A program made the translations under genes and the position numbers. The notes under the pieces were generated by a model. It searched no databases. It saw nothing but the letters and a program-made list of their open reading frames with translations, and was not told the DNA's origin. From Algoriphagus machipongonensis (GTDB lineage: Bacteria; Bacteroidota; Bacteroidia; Cytophagales; Cyclobacteriaceae): 64,000 bases of DNA. Numbering within the stretch: the first letter of the stretch is position 1; every line of letters begins with the position of its first letter. This document shows positions 37,070-43,496 of this stretch, one piece after another. Location of the stretch: assembly GCF_000166275.1 (NCBI RefSeq), contig NZ_CM001023.1, forward strand, positions 3,351,001 to 3,415,000, given 5' to 3'.

Positions 37070-37546
37070 TTATTCATCTCTTTTAAGTTGCATAATTCTT
37101 TCAAATCTGTTTCTAAGACCATTCGTCATATAGAGCATAAGTCCAACTAAAATCAGGGCAAAGAATAGGAGAAACAGCAAAATGTAAATCTTAGGTCCCT
37201 TAAGCATTGTTTGAATACCGAACAACACGCATAAGAAAAGAACCAGCAAAACGTAGAAGGAAAGTACAATTCCAGAATTAGGTCGCAAATTCGTATTTAT
37301 TATTGTTTTCTCACCTTCTTGTCTGATTGTTCCGGTCAGATAAGCAAAGCTATTTTCAAACCACGTGATGTAAGCGAATGTCCATTTGTGAGTAAACTTA
37401 AAACTATTGTCATCATTTAATGAGCCCGTAATATTTTCGGAAAAGTCATGCCAGGGTTTGTCTGTTATTCCGGTAATGTCGATGCGAACATTGTCAACTG
37501 AGCTACGCACAATATATCTGTAGTTACGACTGAAAAGTAAGTTCAT
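37070..37546 (-). CDS. Membrane protein, hypothetical (cassette 8)
   Basis: A 158-residue protein with an N-terminal beta-rich domain of about 90 residues and two adjacent hydrophobic segments (about residues 93-113 and 119-141), then a basic tail. I do not recognise a family. The ATG giving MNLLFSRNYRY was chosen over a TTG four codons upstream. Its stop is built into the left boundary. Boundary pair GTTGTAGGCT (37059-37068) and AGCCTACAAC (37589-37598), a perfect 10-bp complement. Confidence 0.6.
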   Translation of the reverse strand: MNLLFSRNYRYIVRSSVDNVRIDITGITDKPWHDFSENITGSLNDDNSFKFTHKWTFAYITWFENSFAYLTGTIRQEGEKTIINTNLRPNSGIVLSFYVLLVLFLCVLFGIQTMLKGPKIYILLFLLFFALILVGLMLYMTNGLRNRFERIMQLKRDE

Positions 37547-37595
37547 TTGATTTGTCAACTGGATTCAGTTTGATGGTTATGTCTTTATAGCCTAC

Positions 37596-37716
37596 AACGG
37601 TTTGGCTAGCCTCAGGCCGACCATGGTCACAATTTTCTTTCCCCTAGAGTTAAGCGTACTTGGTGCATAAAGTCATCGATTTGCATTTCAAACGAGGCTT
37701 GAGGCTAACTTTTGTT
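37596..37716. repeat. attC-like repeat J
   Basis: A 121-bp imperfect inverted repeat. Left arm GCTAGCCTCAGGCC (37605-37618) pairs with right arm GGCTTGAGGCTAAC (37696-37709) at 12 of 14 positions. It starts ACAACGG and ends TTTGTTGT. The spacing from AAC to the paired arm is a few bases longer on the left than on the right, giving the repeat a polarity. Confidence 0.7.
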
Positions 37717-37727
37717 GTGGCCTATAT

Positions 37728-38303
37728 TCATTTTAATATTTTCATCAATTGTACGAGAAAAAACAAGATAACTGAAATGATCGAAGCATAAACTCCAATT
37801 CGAGAATATATATATTTATACTTCCATGTAATTTCTTTAGTTCCCAAATATTTAATTCCTGAATTTTTTAGATAAGCAGGGAGTCTATGATAGTTTGAGT
37901 AAGCATCCCTTATGAATTCGTAATTTTTGTTCTCTTTGGTTATTAATTGGATATTATAATCCAAACCAGTTCGGGTATAGGTCTCTTTTAATCTATATCC
38001 TTGAATTTCATTAAGTTTTAAAACTATCGCTGAAAATTTGAGCAGTGGTTTAATCTTTATTGTTTCGTTCTCAAAAATTATTGTTCTGTTCCTTGAATTA
38101 GTCAGCCAATAGAAAAAGATCAACCCAACTGAAATTCCAACAATTATAAATAACCAATCGATTTCAAAATCATTGAAGTAACTTTTAATAGAAATACCTA
38201 GGAGGATCAAAAATGAACATATCCCGCAAATCTCTATAAAAGGAAAGTCATGCTTAAGCTTATATTTTTTTGATCTCGTTTTCAATTTTTTTTTATAGGC
38301 CAC
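37728..38303 (-). CDS. PH-like membrane protein, hypothetical (cassette 9)
   Basis: A 191-residue frame with two hydrophobic segments near residues 25-45 and 50-68 and another at the C-terminus. The middle (TIIFENETIKIKPLLKF, then KLNEIQGYRL) is reminiscent of bacterial PH-like domains. There is no ATG before residue 190 in the useful region. The start is either GTG at 38303, which lies in the repeat core, or TTG at 38285. Boundary pair GTTGTGGCCTATA and TATAGGCCACAAC is perfect over 13 bp. Confidence 0.55.
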   Translation of the reverse strand: MAYKKKLKTRSKKYKLKHDFPFIEICGICSFLILLGISIKSYFNDFEIDWLFIIVGISVGLIFFYWLTNSRNRTIIFENETIKIKPLLKFSAIVLKLNEIQGYRLKETYTRTGLDYNIQLITKENKNYEFIRDAYSNYHRLPAYLKNSGIKYLGTKEITWKYKYIYSRIGVYASIISVILFFLVQLMKILK

Positions 38304-38363
38304 AACGGTTAGTGTAGGCGCTGGTGCGAGGCCTCAGCCGAAGCATAGCGCTTACACAATGTT
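38304..38363. repeat. attC-like repeat K
   Basis: At 60 bp this is the most compact repeat. TTAGTGTAGGCGC (38309-38321) pairs with GCGCTTACACAAT (38348-38360) at 10 of 13 positions around a short loop with its own GAGGCCTC palindrome. The outer ACAAC/GTTGT also pair, leaving small bulges, much like a folded attC hairpin. Confidence 0.7.
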
Positions 38364-38374
38364 GTAGAGCGTTT

Positions 38375-38914
38375 TTATACCCAGTCTAAATTTACAATTT
38401 TCAGTTTTCCTTCTATCATTTGTCTTGCCGATCGCTTTTCATTCTCCTTGAGTTCAATGACTGAACTCAGCTTATCAACCAAGTGATCATCTTCCTGTTG
38501 AGTTAGGATCAATTGAAAATTTACATTAGACTTGTCAGGTTGCTCTTGGTGATACGACGTGATCAAGTAGTGTCTCAGAATTTCTATTTTCCAATCCTCC
38601 TCCATTAGTCCGAATTCTTCCATCACAATCAAAATACTATGGGTGTTTTCAGTCCAATCTAAGTGAAAGTCCCATACCTGATTTGTAGTCCACTTTTTGG
38701 GATTTTGTTCATACCAGTTTACAGGTATGAATGGGAATAATGTTCTTACCTGATCAATGTATTGATCGAATCCTTGAATGTTTGCTGGAAATCGATAGAT
38801 CACTTTACTGGAGTTTCCAACTAGTTGATCAACAAACTCACGCCTCTCTTTTTCTGATTTGCCTACAATCAGAAGATGTTTCTTTTCATTACTTTTTTCT
38901 ATCGAGTCTATCAT
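38375..38914 (-). CDS. Hypothetical protein (cassette 10)
   Basis: A 179-residue soluble protein beginning MIDSIEKSNEKKHLLIVGKSEKERREF. A hydrophobic strand before GKSEKER recalls a nucleotide-binding beginning, but there is no GxxxxGKT P-loop. A later SILIVMEEFG strand could be a Walker B-like strand. I do not recognise the family and propose no function. Boundary pair GTTGTAGAGCGTT (38361-38373) and AATGCTCTACAAC (38937-38949), 12 of 13 complementary. Confidence 0.6.
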   Translation of the reverse strand: MIDSIEKSNEKKHLLIVGKSEKERREFVDQLVGNSSKVIYRFPANIQGFDQYIDQVRTLFPFIPVNWYEQNPKKWTTNQVWDFHLDWTENTHSILIVMEEFGLMEEDWKIEILRHYLITSYHQEQPDKSNVNFQLILTQQEDDHLVDKLSSVIELKENEKRSARQMIEGKLKIVNLDWV

Positions 38915-38936
38915 ACTATCTCTATCCCATCTACTC

Positions 38937-38958
38937 AATGCTCTACAACACTTGTATA
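38937..38958. repeat. Half-site at the right end of the cassette array
   Basis: AATGCTCTACAAC closes cassette 10, but what follows (ACTTGTATATACGC) has no pairing arm to its right. The same ACAACACTTGTA occurs at the left of repeat H. It marks the gene-upstream end of the array and may be an attI-like or truncated site. Confidence 0.4.
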
Positions 38959-39048
38959 TACGCAACTTTCCTTTTTCTCACTAAACCTACTAAACTTTTT
39001 TGATATAATAATCTACCTATAAAGCCTCTAAACCAATTTTATCCGACA

Positions 39049-39078
39049 ACAAACGACTACAAACGGATACAAACGACT
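39049..39078 (+). repeat. Three 10-bp tandem repeats upstream of ssb
   Basis: Units ACAAACGACT, ACAAACGGAT and ACAAACGACT follow each other without a gap, ending 99 bp before the start codon. The same three units are kept at the second ssb copy. One unit per helical turn suggests a cooperative protein-binding site; that is inference. Confidence 0.6.
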
Positions 39079-39177
39079 AACTCCCGATTAAAGCCTGACC
39101 CATCCTACAACTTTGGCTTATCGAATTCCTCTAGCGAAAACGAAAAACAAATTTTTCACAACAAAACAACAAACATT

Positions 39178-39561
39178 ATGAACACGCTAAGAAACAGAGT
39201 ACAGCTAATCGGACGTCTTGGATCCAAAGTAGAAATCAAAAATCTTGACGGGGGTAAAACACTCGGCAAAGTATCCATGGCCACTAATGAGTATTACAAA
39301 AACCAAAAAGGAGAGCGCGTAGAAGAGACCACCTGGCACAACATCGTAGCTTGGGGAAAACAAGCAGACTTACTGGACAAGTACACTGATAAAGGTTCGG
39401 AAATCGCCATAGAAGGCAAACTCAGCAACCGATCTTATGAAGATAAGGAAGGGAATAAACGATACATTTCTGAAGTGGTTGTACAGAGCATTTTGCTTAT
39501 GGGAGACCGTAAAGCCAATGTTCCTGCAGGAGCCGAATCGGAGGATGATTTACCGTTTTAA
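39178..39561 (+). CDS. ssb: Single-stranded DNA-binding protein, copy 1
   Basis: The 127-residue protein is an OB-fold SSB: MNTLRNRVQLIGRLG at the start, VEETTWHNIVAWGKQA in the middle and the acidic tip EDDLPF, which binds partner repair proteins. It is shorter than the main SSBs of about 150 residues and lacks a long linker. It resembles accessory SSBs in mobile or recombination contexts. Gly80 of the conserved IEGKL block is present here. It has its own terminator. Confidence 0.95.
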   Translation: MNTLRNRVQLIGRLGSKVEIKNLDGGKTLGKVSMATNEYYKNQKGERVEETTWHNIVAWGKQADLLDKYTDKGSEIAIEGKLSNRSYEDKEGNKRYISEVVVQSILLMGDRKANVPAGAESEDDLPF

Positions 39562-39574
39562 TTTCTAAAAGAAA

Positions 39575-39609
39575 AGACCGGGATGCTTAAAACCCCGGTC
39601 TCCTTTTTT
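39575..39609 (+). terminator. Intrinsic terminator after ssb copy 1
   Basis: An 8-bp stem AGACCGGG/CCCGGTCT around 11 nt is followed by CCTTTTTTA. It is kept in the second ssb copy. Confidence 0.85.
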
Positions 39610-39704
39610 ACATTTTTGAAATATTTTATTGAGATATGTTTCACGTAATTAGATTTCTATCCCACTGATAAAAGCCAACTGAAAACTGCCTTTCAGCTTT
39701 CTCA

Positions 39705-39723
39705 CCTACCTCCGGTAAGCAGG
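39705..39723. repeat. REP-like palindrome
   Basis: CCTACCT-CCGGT-AAGCAGG is a short imperfect hairpin. Related copies occur at 42160-42178 (perfect stem CCTGCCT/AGGCAGG) and 48583-48601 (decayed). All three are followed by CTTTA, so they form a small dispersed family. Confidence 0.55.
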
Positions 39724-39749
39724 CTTTAACCTTCTGACTTTACAGCTAC

Positions 39750-40172
39750 CTAGCACCCTCTCCTATTCAGGTTACCCATAGTACCCTTACAAAGCTTCTC
39801 TAAAACCGGCAAATTGATATCCTCAAGTTTATTCACATAAATACAGGCCTTTCCCATTTTAAATTTACCGAGCTGATCTAACAACAATTTATTCGCCTCA
39901 GATTCGGTATATACATAAAGTGAAAAAGCAGCTTTCCTTGGTGAGAAACCTATTAATGGCATTTCCCCTTCATGACCACTATCGTATTTGTAGTGATAGC
40001 GCCCAAAACCAATAATACTTGGCCCCCACATTTTCGCTTCAAAACCAGACCATTCACTCATCAAATCAATCAGTTGGAAACTTTCCTTTTTCTTTCGCTC
40101 GCTGCTGACAAAGGAGTCAATAAAATCACTTACGCTAACCTCTGTTTCAGTTGTTTTATTCGTCGACGCCAT
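39750..40172 (-). CDS. DUF1801 domain-containing protein
   Basis: The 140-residue protein has the DUF1801 core: WSGFEAKMWGPSIIGFGRYHYKY near residue 42 and MPLIGFSPRKAAFSLYVY near residue 70, then a KACIYVNKLEDINLPVL tail. Its function is unknown. The last few residues (NLNRRGC) look non-conserved, as if a stop shifted slightly. It is 10 bp downstream of the SRPBCC gene on the same strand. Confidence 0.85.
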   Translation of the reverse strand: MASTNKTTETEVSVSDFIDSFVSSERKKKESFQLIDLMSEWSGFEAKMWGPSIIGFGRYHYKYDSGHEGEMPLIGFSPRKAAFSLYVYTESEANKLLLDQLGKFKMGKACIYVNKLEDINLPVLEKLCKGTMGNLNRRGC

Positions 40173-40182
40173 TTTCAGAACC

Positions 40183-40644
40183 TTACTTTTCTAAAATCTT
40201 CTTTAAATTCTCCAGACTCATCATTAAGTCCTTCCCAAGCATTTTTTGAAAAATCCATTTAAAGAGACTCATGGGGAATTTGGTCGGTCCTCGAAAATCC
40301 CAAGTCACCTGCGTTTGCTTATCATTGATAGAGGAAATTAAAAATTTAGAGGTTCCCACATTTTTCATGGGCCTCTCAAATTTCATCTCATATTCTATCC
40401 GTTCTCCTTTGACGATATTTGCAATTTTCTGCTCCCCAGCTCCCACACTTTTATCGGTACTATCCCACTTATAAACAAAGCCAACAGTCCCATCTTTACC
40501 AATATACTCAGTTTTCTTATTGGGATCCTTCAAATTCCAAACGCTGTAATTATCCATGTTTTTGGAATATTTTAGATAATCAAAAACAACGTCCTTGGGT
40601 TGATCAATCACCACGGATTTTTCAACAATCATTTCACTTGCCAT
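40183..40644 (-). CDS. SRPBCC family protein (polyketide cyclase-like)
   Basis: A 153-residue protein with the SRPBCC/Bet v1-like opening VEKSVVIDQPKDVVFDYLKY and a C-terminal helix FKWIFQKMLGKDLMMSLENLKK. Such domains bind hydrophobic ligands in the cytoplasm. It probably forms a unit with the downstream DUF1801 gene. The ligand is unknown. Confidence 0.85.
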   Translation of the reverse strand: MASEMIVEKSVVIDQPKDVVFDYLKYSKNMDNYSVWNLKDPNKKTEYIGKDGTVGFVYKWDSTDKSVGAGEQKIANIVKGERIEYEMKFERPMKNVGTSKFLISSINDKQTQVTWDFRGPTKFPMSLFKWIFQKMLGKDLMMSLENLKKILEK

Positions 40645-40772
40645 GCTATTTAAATTTAGGTTTAACTTTTACACAGACACTTCACAAAAAAATCTGGAAA
40701 TCACAATCAATCCATCATTGAAAGCTTACTAATTTACACAAATTCAATGATTTAAGACCCTGTCAACACAGT

Positions 40773-41348
40773 TTAAAACTGTTTCGGCTTCTTTTCCTGG
40801 CTCGCACAAAGTACAATTTCATCTATGCGTTTTTTACGTGTTTCGGGCCTCCTAGCCGAGATAACCCAATACAGCATTTGTTTTCGAATCGATTTGCTCA
40901 AGCCCGTAAAAAAGTCTTTTGCTCCGGTGAATTTATCCAGAGCAATATTTAGATCGGCAGGAACTTCCAAGTTTTCCACCGAATCCAGAAAAGTCCAGCT
41001 CCCATTTTCTTTGGCGACTTCAATACATTGAAAACCTGCTTCCGTCATTAATCCTGATTTGATCAAATTTTCAACTTTCTCCTTATTGATTCTTGACCAA
41101 TTGCTTTTGGGTTTCCTTTTGGTAAAATATTGCTGGTATCTATCCTGATCCAAGGGTCTTTTGATTCCATCAATCCACCCAAAACAGAGTGCTTCATCTA
41201 CGGCCTCGCTCCAAGTTAAATTGGGGGAATCCGAGCTTTTAGTATAGACAATCAACCAAATTCCATCTTTACTTTTATGATTTTCAGAAAGCCATTTTCT
41301 CCAATCTTGTGAATTGGCTGGGCAAAAAGTTTCAGTAGTGAAATTCAT
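40773..41348 (-). CDS. YdeI/OmpD-associated family protein
   Basis: The 191-residue protein matches the YdeI family: SKDGIWLIVYTKSSDSPNL, ALCFGWIDGIKRPLD with the Cys-Phe-Gly-Trp-Ile-Asp core, RKPKSNWSRINKEKV and a C-terminal LSKSIRKQMLYWVISA segment. Family function is unsettled. It forms a minus-strand run with the VOC and DUF1905 genes, 15 and 9 bp apart. Confidence 0.88.
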   Translation of the reverse strand: MNFTTETFCPANSQDWRKWLSENHKSKDGIWLIVYTKSSDSPNLTWSEAVDEALCFGWIDGIKRPLDQDRYQQYFTKRKPKSNWSRINKEKVENLIKSGLMTEAGFQCIEVAKENGSWTFLDSVENLEVPADLNIALDKFTGAKDFFTGLSKSIRKQMLYWVISARRPETRKKRIDEIVLCASQEKKPKQF

Positions 41349-41363
41349 TTCTTTTAGGACAGT

Positions 41364-41711
41364 TTATTGATCTGACCAAACCGCCAATTCATTTCCGGCT
41401 GGATCAATAAATTGAAATCTGCGCCCCCCGGGGAAGGAAAAAATCTCCTTTGAAATCACTCCTTGATTTGTAATAATAGTTTCTCTAACGCTTTCCAGTT
41501 GCTCGTGATATAATACCACCAAAGCCCCATTTATTGCTTCCTCATCTGATTTTTCAAATCCTCCATCTAAACCACTATTCGAGAAAGCGGTATACTTGGG
41601 GCCATAATCTTCAAATTGCCAATTAAAGCAATTCTGATAAAAGGATTTTATTTCCTGTAAATCCTTTGCTTTAAATTCCACATAATTAATATGGTTATTT
41701 ATTTGTGCCAT
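41364..41711 (-). CDS. VOC family protein
   Basis: A 115-residue single-repeat VOC protein: NYVEFKAKDLQEIKSFYQNCFNWQFEDYGP opens it in one block and FQFIDPAGNELAVWSDQ closes it with the usual metal-ligand Glu. It resembles the short glyoxalase-like proteins often encoded next to YdeI genes. The activity is unknown. Confidence 0.87.
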   Translation of the reverse strand: MAQINNHINYVEFKAKDLQEIKSFYQNCFNWQFEDYGPKYTAFSNSGLDGGFEKSDEEAINGALVVLYHEQLESVRETIITNQGVISKEIFSFPGGRRFQFIDPAGNELAVWSDQ

Positions 41712-41720
41712 TATATTTTT

Positions 41721-42035
41721 TCAAATGAGAATGTTCATCGTAAGCAAGTCATCTTCTTGCAATAAAAGTTTCTTTCTAATCTCTGATTTTATAGGGAGAA
41801 TATAGCTTTTCTTTTTGGTATCAAACCAAATAGAGGTATTCCAATTTATGCCCTTTAACTGAGCTATAGCCTTCATTCTCCCCCACCCCTCTTCTTGCCA
41901 CTGAAGGTTACTTCTTATTTCATTAGAATAATCTGAAGGTAGGGTAATAAAATACCAGCCTCCTTCAGAATTATGCCTCCATAATTTTGCGGAAAACTGA
42001 TATTTTATTTTTCCTTCCAAGGAATGATTGATCAT
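41721..42035 (-). CDS. DUF1905 domain-containing protein
   Basis: The 104-residue protein matches DUF1905: SAKLWRHNSEGGWYFITLP at residues 15-33, WGRMKAIAQLKGINWNTSIW and a PIKSEIRKKLLLQEDD tail. DUF1905 proteins are small beta-barrels of unknown function that are often linked to YdeI-type domains. It is the first gene of the DUF1905-VOC-YdeI run. Confidence 0.88.
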   Translation of the reverse strand: MINHSLEGKIKYQFSAKLWRHNSEGGWYFITLPSDYSNEIRSNLQWQEEGWGRMKAIAQLKGINWNTSIWFDTKKKSYILPIKSEIRKKLLLQEDDLLTMNILI

Positions 42036-42428
42036 GTAAAGATTTATATAAAGAACAACCTATGGTTTCAAGAAACCATTTTTCCGGCTGTTGAGACTCC
42101 TATAAAGGGATAAGAAACTGGCAGCTGAGTTTTACAATGGTTAAGCAGGCTGCAAACTTCCTGCCTCCGGTAGGCAGGCTTTAGACTTCATATTATCAAA
42201 TATTTCTTCTCAAAATCCCCCTACCCACTTTTGTTCAAGATTATCAACTAATCAACAAGCCCTCTTCAAGGGGGAATCGCATCGATTCCAAAACCACTTT
42301 CTTTGATTCATATGAAGATTCCAAATTGGACTGGGACTGCGAACTAGCAGCTTAGACTTACTTTCGTTGGACAGCTGAATTTTGCCTTTCTTACTTCGTA
42401 CTTCGTAAATCTTACCTCCGACTTCTTT
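42036..42428. other. 393-bp gene-free stretch with short repeats
   Basis: No credible gene is present. The stretch holds an 8-bp perfect hairpin ATGGTTTC-AA-GAAACCAT (42062-42079), the REP-like hairpin CCTGCCT-CCGGT-AGGCAGG (42160-42178), a short AGGGGG/CCCCCT pair and, at its right end, a CTT/TAC-rich degenerate tandem stretch (ACTTCGTACTTCG). Confidence 0.6.
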
Positions 42429-43355
42429 TTATTTTCCTTCCAAAAATTTATTCACTTCAAGCCAATGAATAAATGCATCAAACCATTTGTTGCTGGTTCG
42501 ATTTGGGTTACCAAGTCCGAATCCATGGCCCCCATTTTGGTATAGGTGAAACTCCACAGGAATTCCTGCTTTATACCATGAATCAATCACTCCAAACTGA
42601 CCTCTAAACAGAAAATCATCCGAAGCAATTACATTAAACATTGGTGGTGCATCTTCAGGGACATCCACAGGTCCCATTCCTCCATAAATTGGTCCAATAA
42701 ATGCCAATTTCATGGTTTCGGAATTTAAAGTAGAGTGCATAGTCAATCCTGCTCCTGCAGAAAATCCAATCATTCCGATTCGGTTGATATCAACTCCCCA
42801 TTCATCTGCTCGATCCAAAATCATCGCATAGGCAGCTTCCGCATCTTCTAATTGATTCGATAAGTCCATTGGAGCTGGTCTTACTGGGGTTTCACCAGCA
42901 GAATTTCCTGAAGGTGGCGTAGCTGGAGTTCTTGGACGATTCATCCAATCACTAAAATCATCCAAAGAATCTGGCGTCGGATGCAATCGGTATTTTAGTA
43001 CAAATGCGGCAATTCCTTGCTTTGCAAGAGCTTCAGCAACTTCCCAACCCTCGTTTCCCAAGGATAACCATCGAAAACCACCTCCTGGGGCGACGATGAC
43101 AGCCGTACCATTTCCAGTTCCTGGTGCAGGAAGAAATGGGGTAAGTGTTGCTGTAGTAATATTTCTTGCCATGGGATCTCCCCATTGACGAAACCAAGAC
43201 TCAGAGGCTGGCTGGTCGTCAACACCCCCGGTGTTTAAAAGAATGGCATTTGGTTCATCAGGAGCCTCAAGTGGGTAGATCGTTCCATCCTGAGCTTGTG
43301 CAGAAAAAGCACATAAAAGAAAAGAAGCCAAAAAGGCTAACTTAAATTGGTTCAT
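42429..43355 (-). CDS. Secreted alpha/beta hydrolase (acetyl esterase/xylanase-associated type)
   Basis: A 308-residue protein with a signal peptide (cleavage after AQA). The alpha/beta hydrolase fold is supported by the oxyanion region VIVAPGGGFRW, nucleophile motif GFSAGAG, an Asp in VIASDDFLF and a His in NGGHGFG. These features fit the BD-FAE/endo-1,4-xylanase-associated esterases that remove acetyl or similar groups from polysaccharides. It stands alone. Confidence 0.88.
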   Translation of the reverse strand: MNQFKLAFLASFLLCAFSAQAQDGTIYPLEAPDEPNAILLNTGGVDDQPASESWFRQWGDPMARNITTATLTPFLPAPGTGNGTAVIVAPGGGFRWLSLGNEGWEVAEALAKQGIAAFVLKYRLHPTPDSLDDFSDWMNRPRTPATPPSGNSAGETPVRPAPMDLSNQLEDAEAAYAMILDRADEWGVDINRIGMIGFSAGAGLTMHSTLNSETMKLAFIGPIYGGMGPVDVPEDAPPMFNVIASDDFLFRGQFGVIDSWYKAGIPVEFHLYQNGGHGFGLGNPNRTSNKWFDAFIHWLEVNKFLEGK

Positions 43356-43496
43356 AGGTTTATGGGTTTAAAATAATTTGGCTTAAGGTAGAAAAAATGA
43401 TGAATATTCTAATAGTATCGCAGTTGAAAAATAATATTTCGTTCTTTCTAAAAAATTGAGACCTAGAACTGAGACCTTACCTTCCTTTTGGAGACC

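Larger units (their letters stand above)
28893..38949. mobile_element. Integron-like gene cassette array (ten cassettes, attC-like repeats, no integrase)
   Basis: Single small minus-strand genes alternate with imperfect inverted repeats of 60-125 bp. On the + strand each repeat starts with AAC (usually ACAACGG) and ends with GTT. In every cassette the bases following its left GTT are the complement of the bases preceding its right AAC, for example GTTGTGGCCTATA (37714-37726) with TATAGGCCACAAC (38294-38306). This follows the cassette/attC boundary rule of integrons. The core is GTTGTR, not GTTRRRY, so standard attC models might miss it. No recombinase is in the window. Confidence 0.6.
39011..39730 (+). 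repeat. Direct repeat copy 1 carrying ssb
   Basis: About 720 bp here match 47890-48607, including the whole ssb gene, its upstream region and about 170 bp downstream. The first 30 bp and the last 30 bp are more diverged. The two copies are in the same orientation and bracket about 8.2 kb. Confidence 0.85.

Noticed and set aside
28893..38949. Canonical class of integron with GTTRRRY attC sites
   Set aside because: The core reads GTTGTRG or GTTGTGC with T at the fifth position, which does not fit GTTRRRY, and no IntI gene is seen. Reported as integron-like only.
28893..38949. CRISPR array
   Set aside because: The repeats are long, imperfect, inverted and separated by full genes of 0.5-1 kb, with no short direct repeats at regular spacing.
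28893..38949. Defence island
   Set aside because: FRG, CPBP and the HTH remnant can be defence-linked, but no recognised complete defence system is present.
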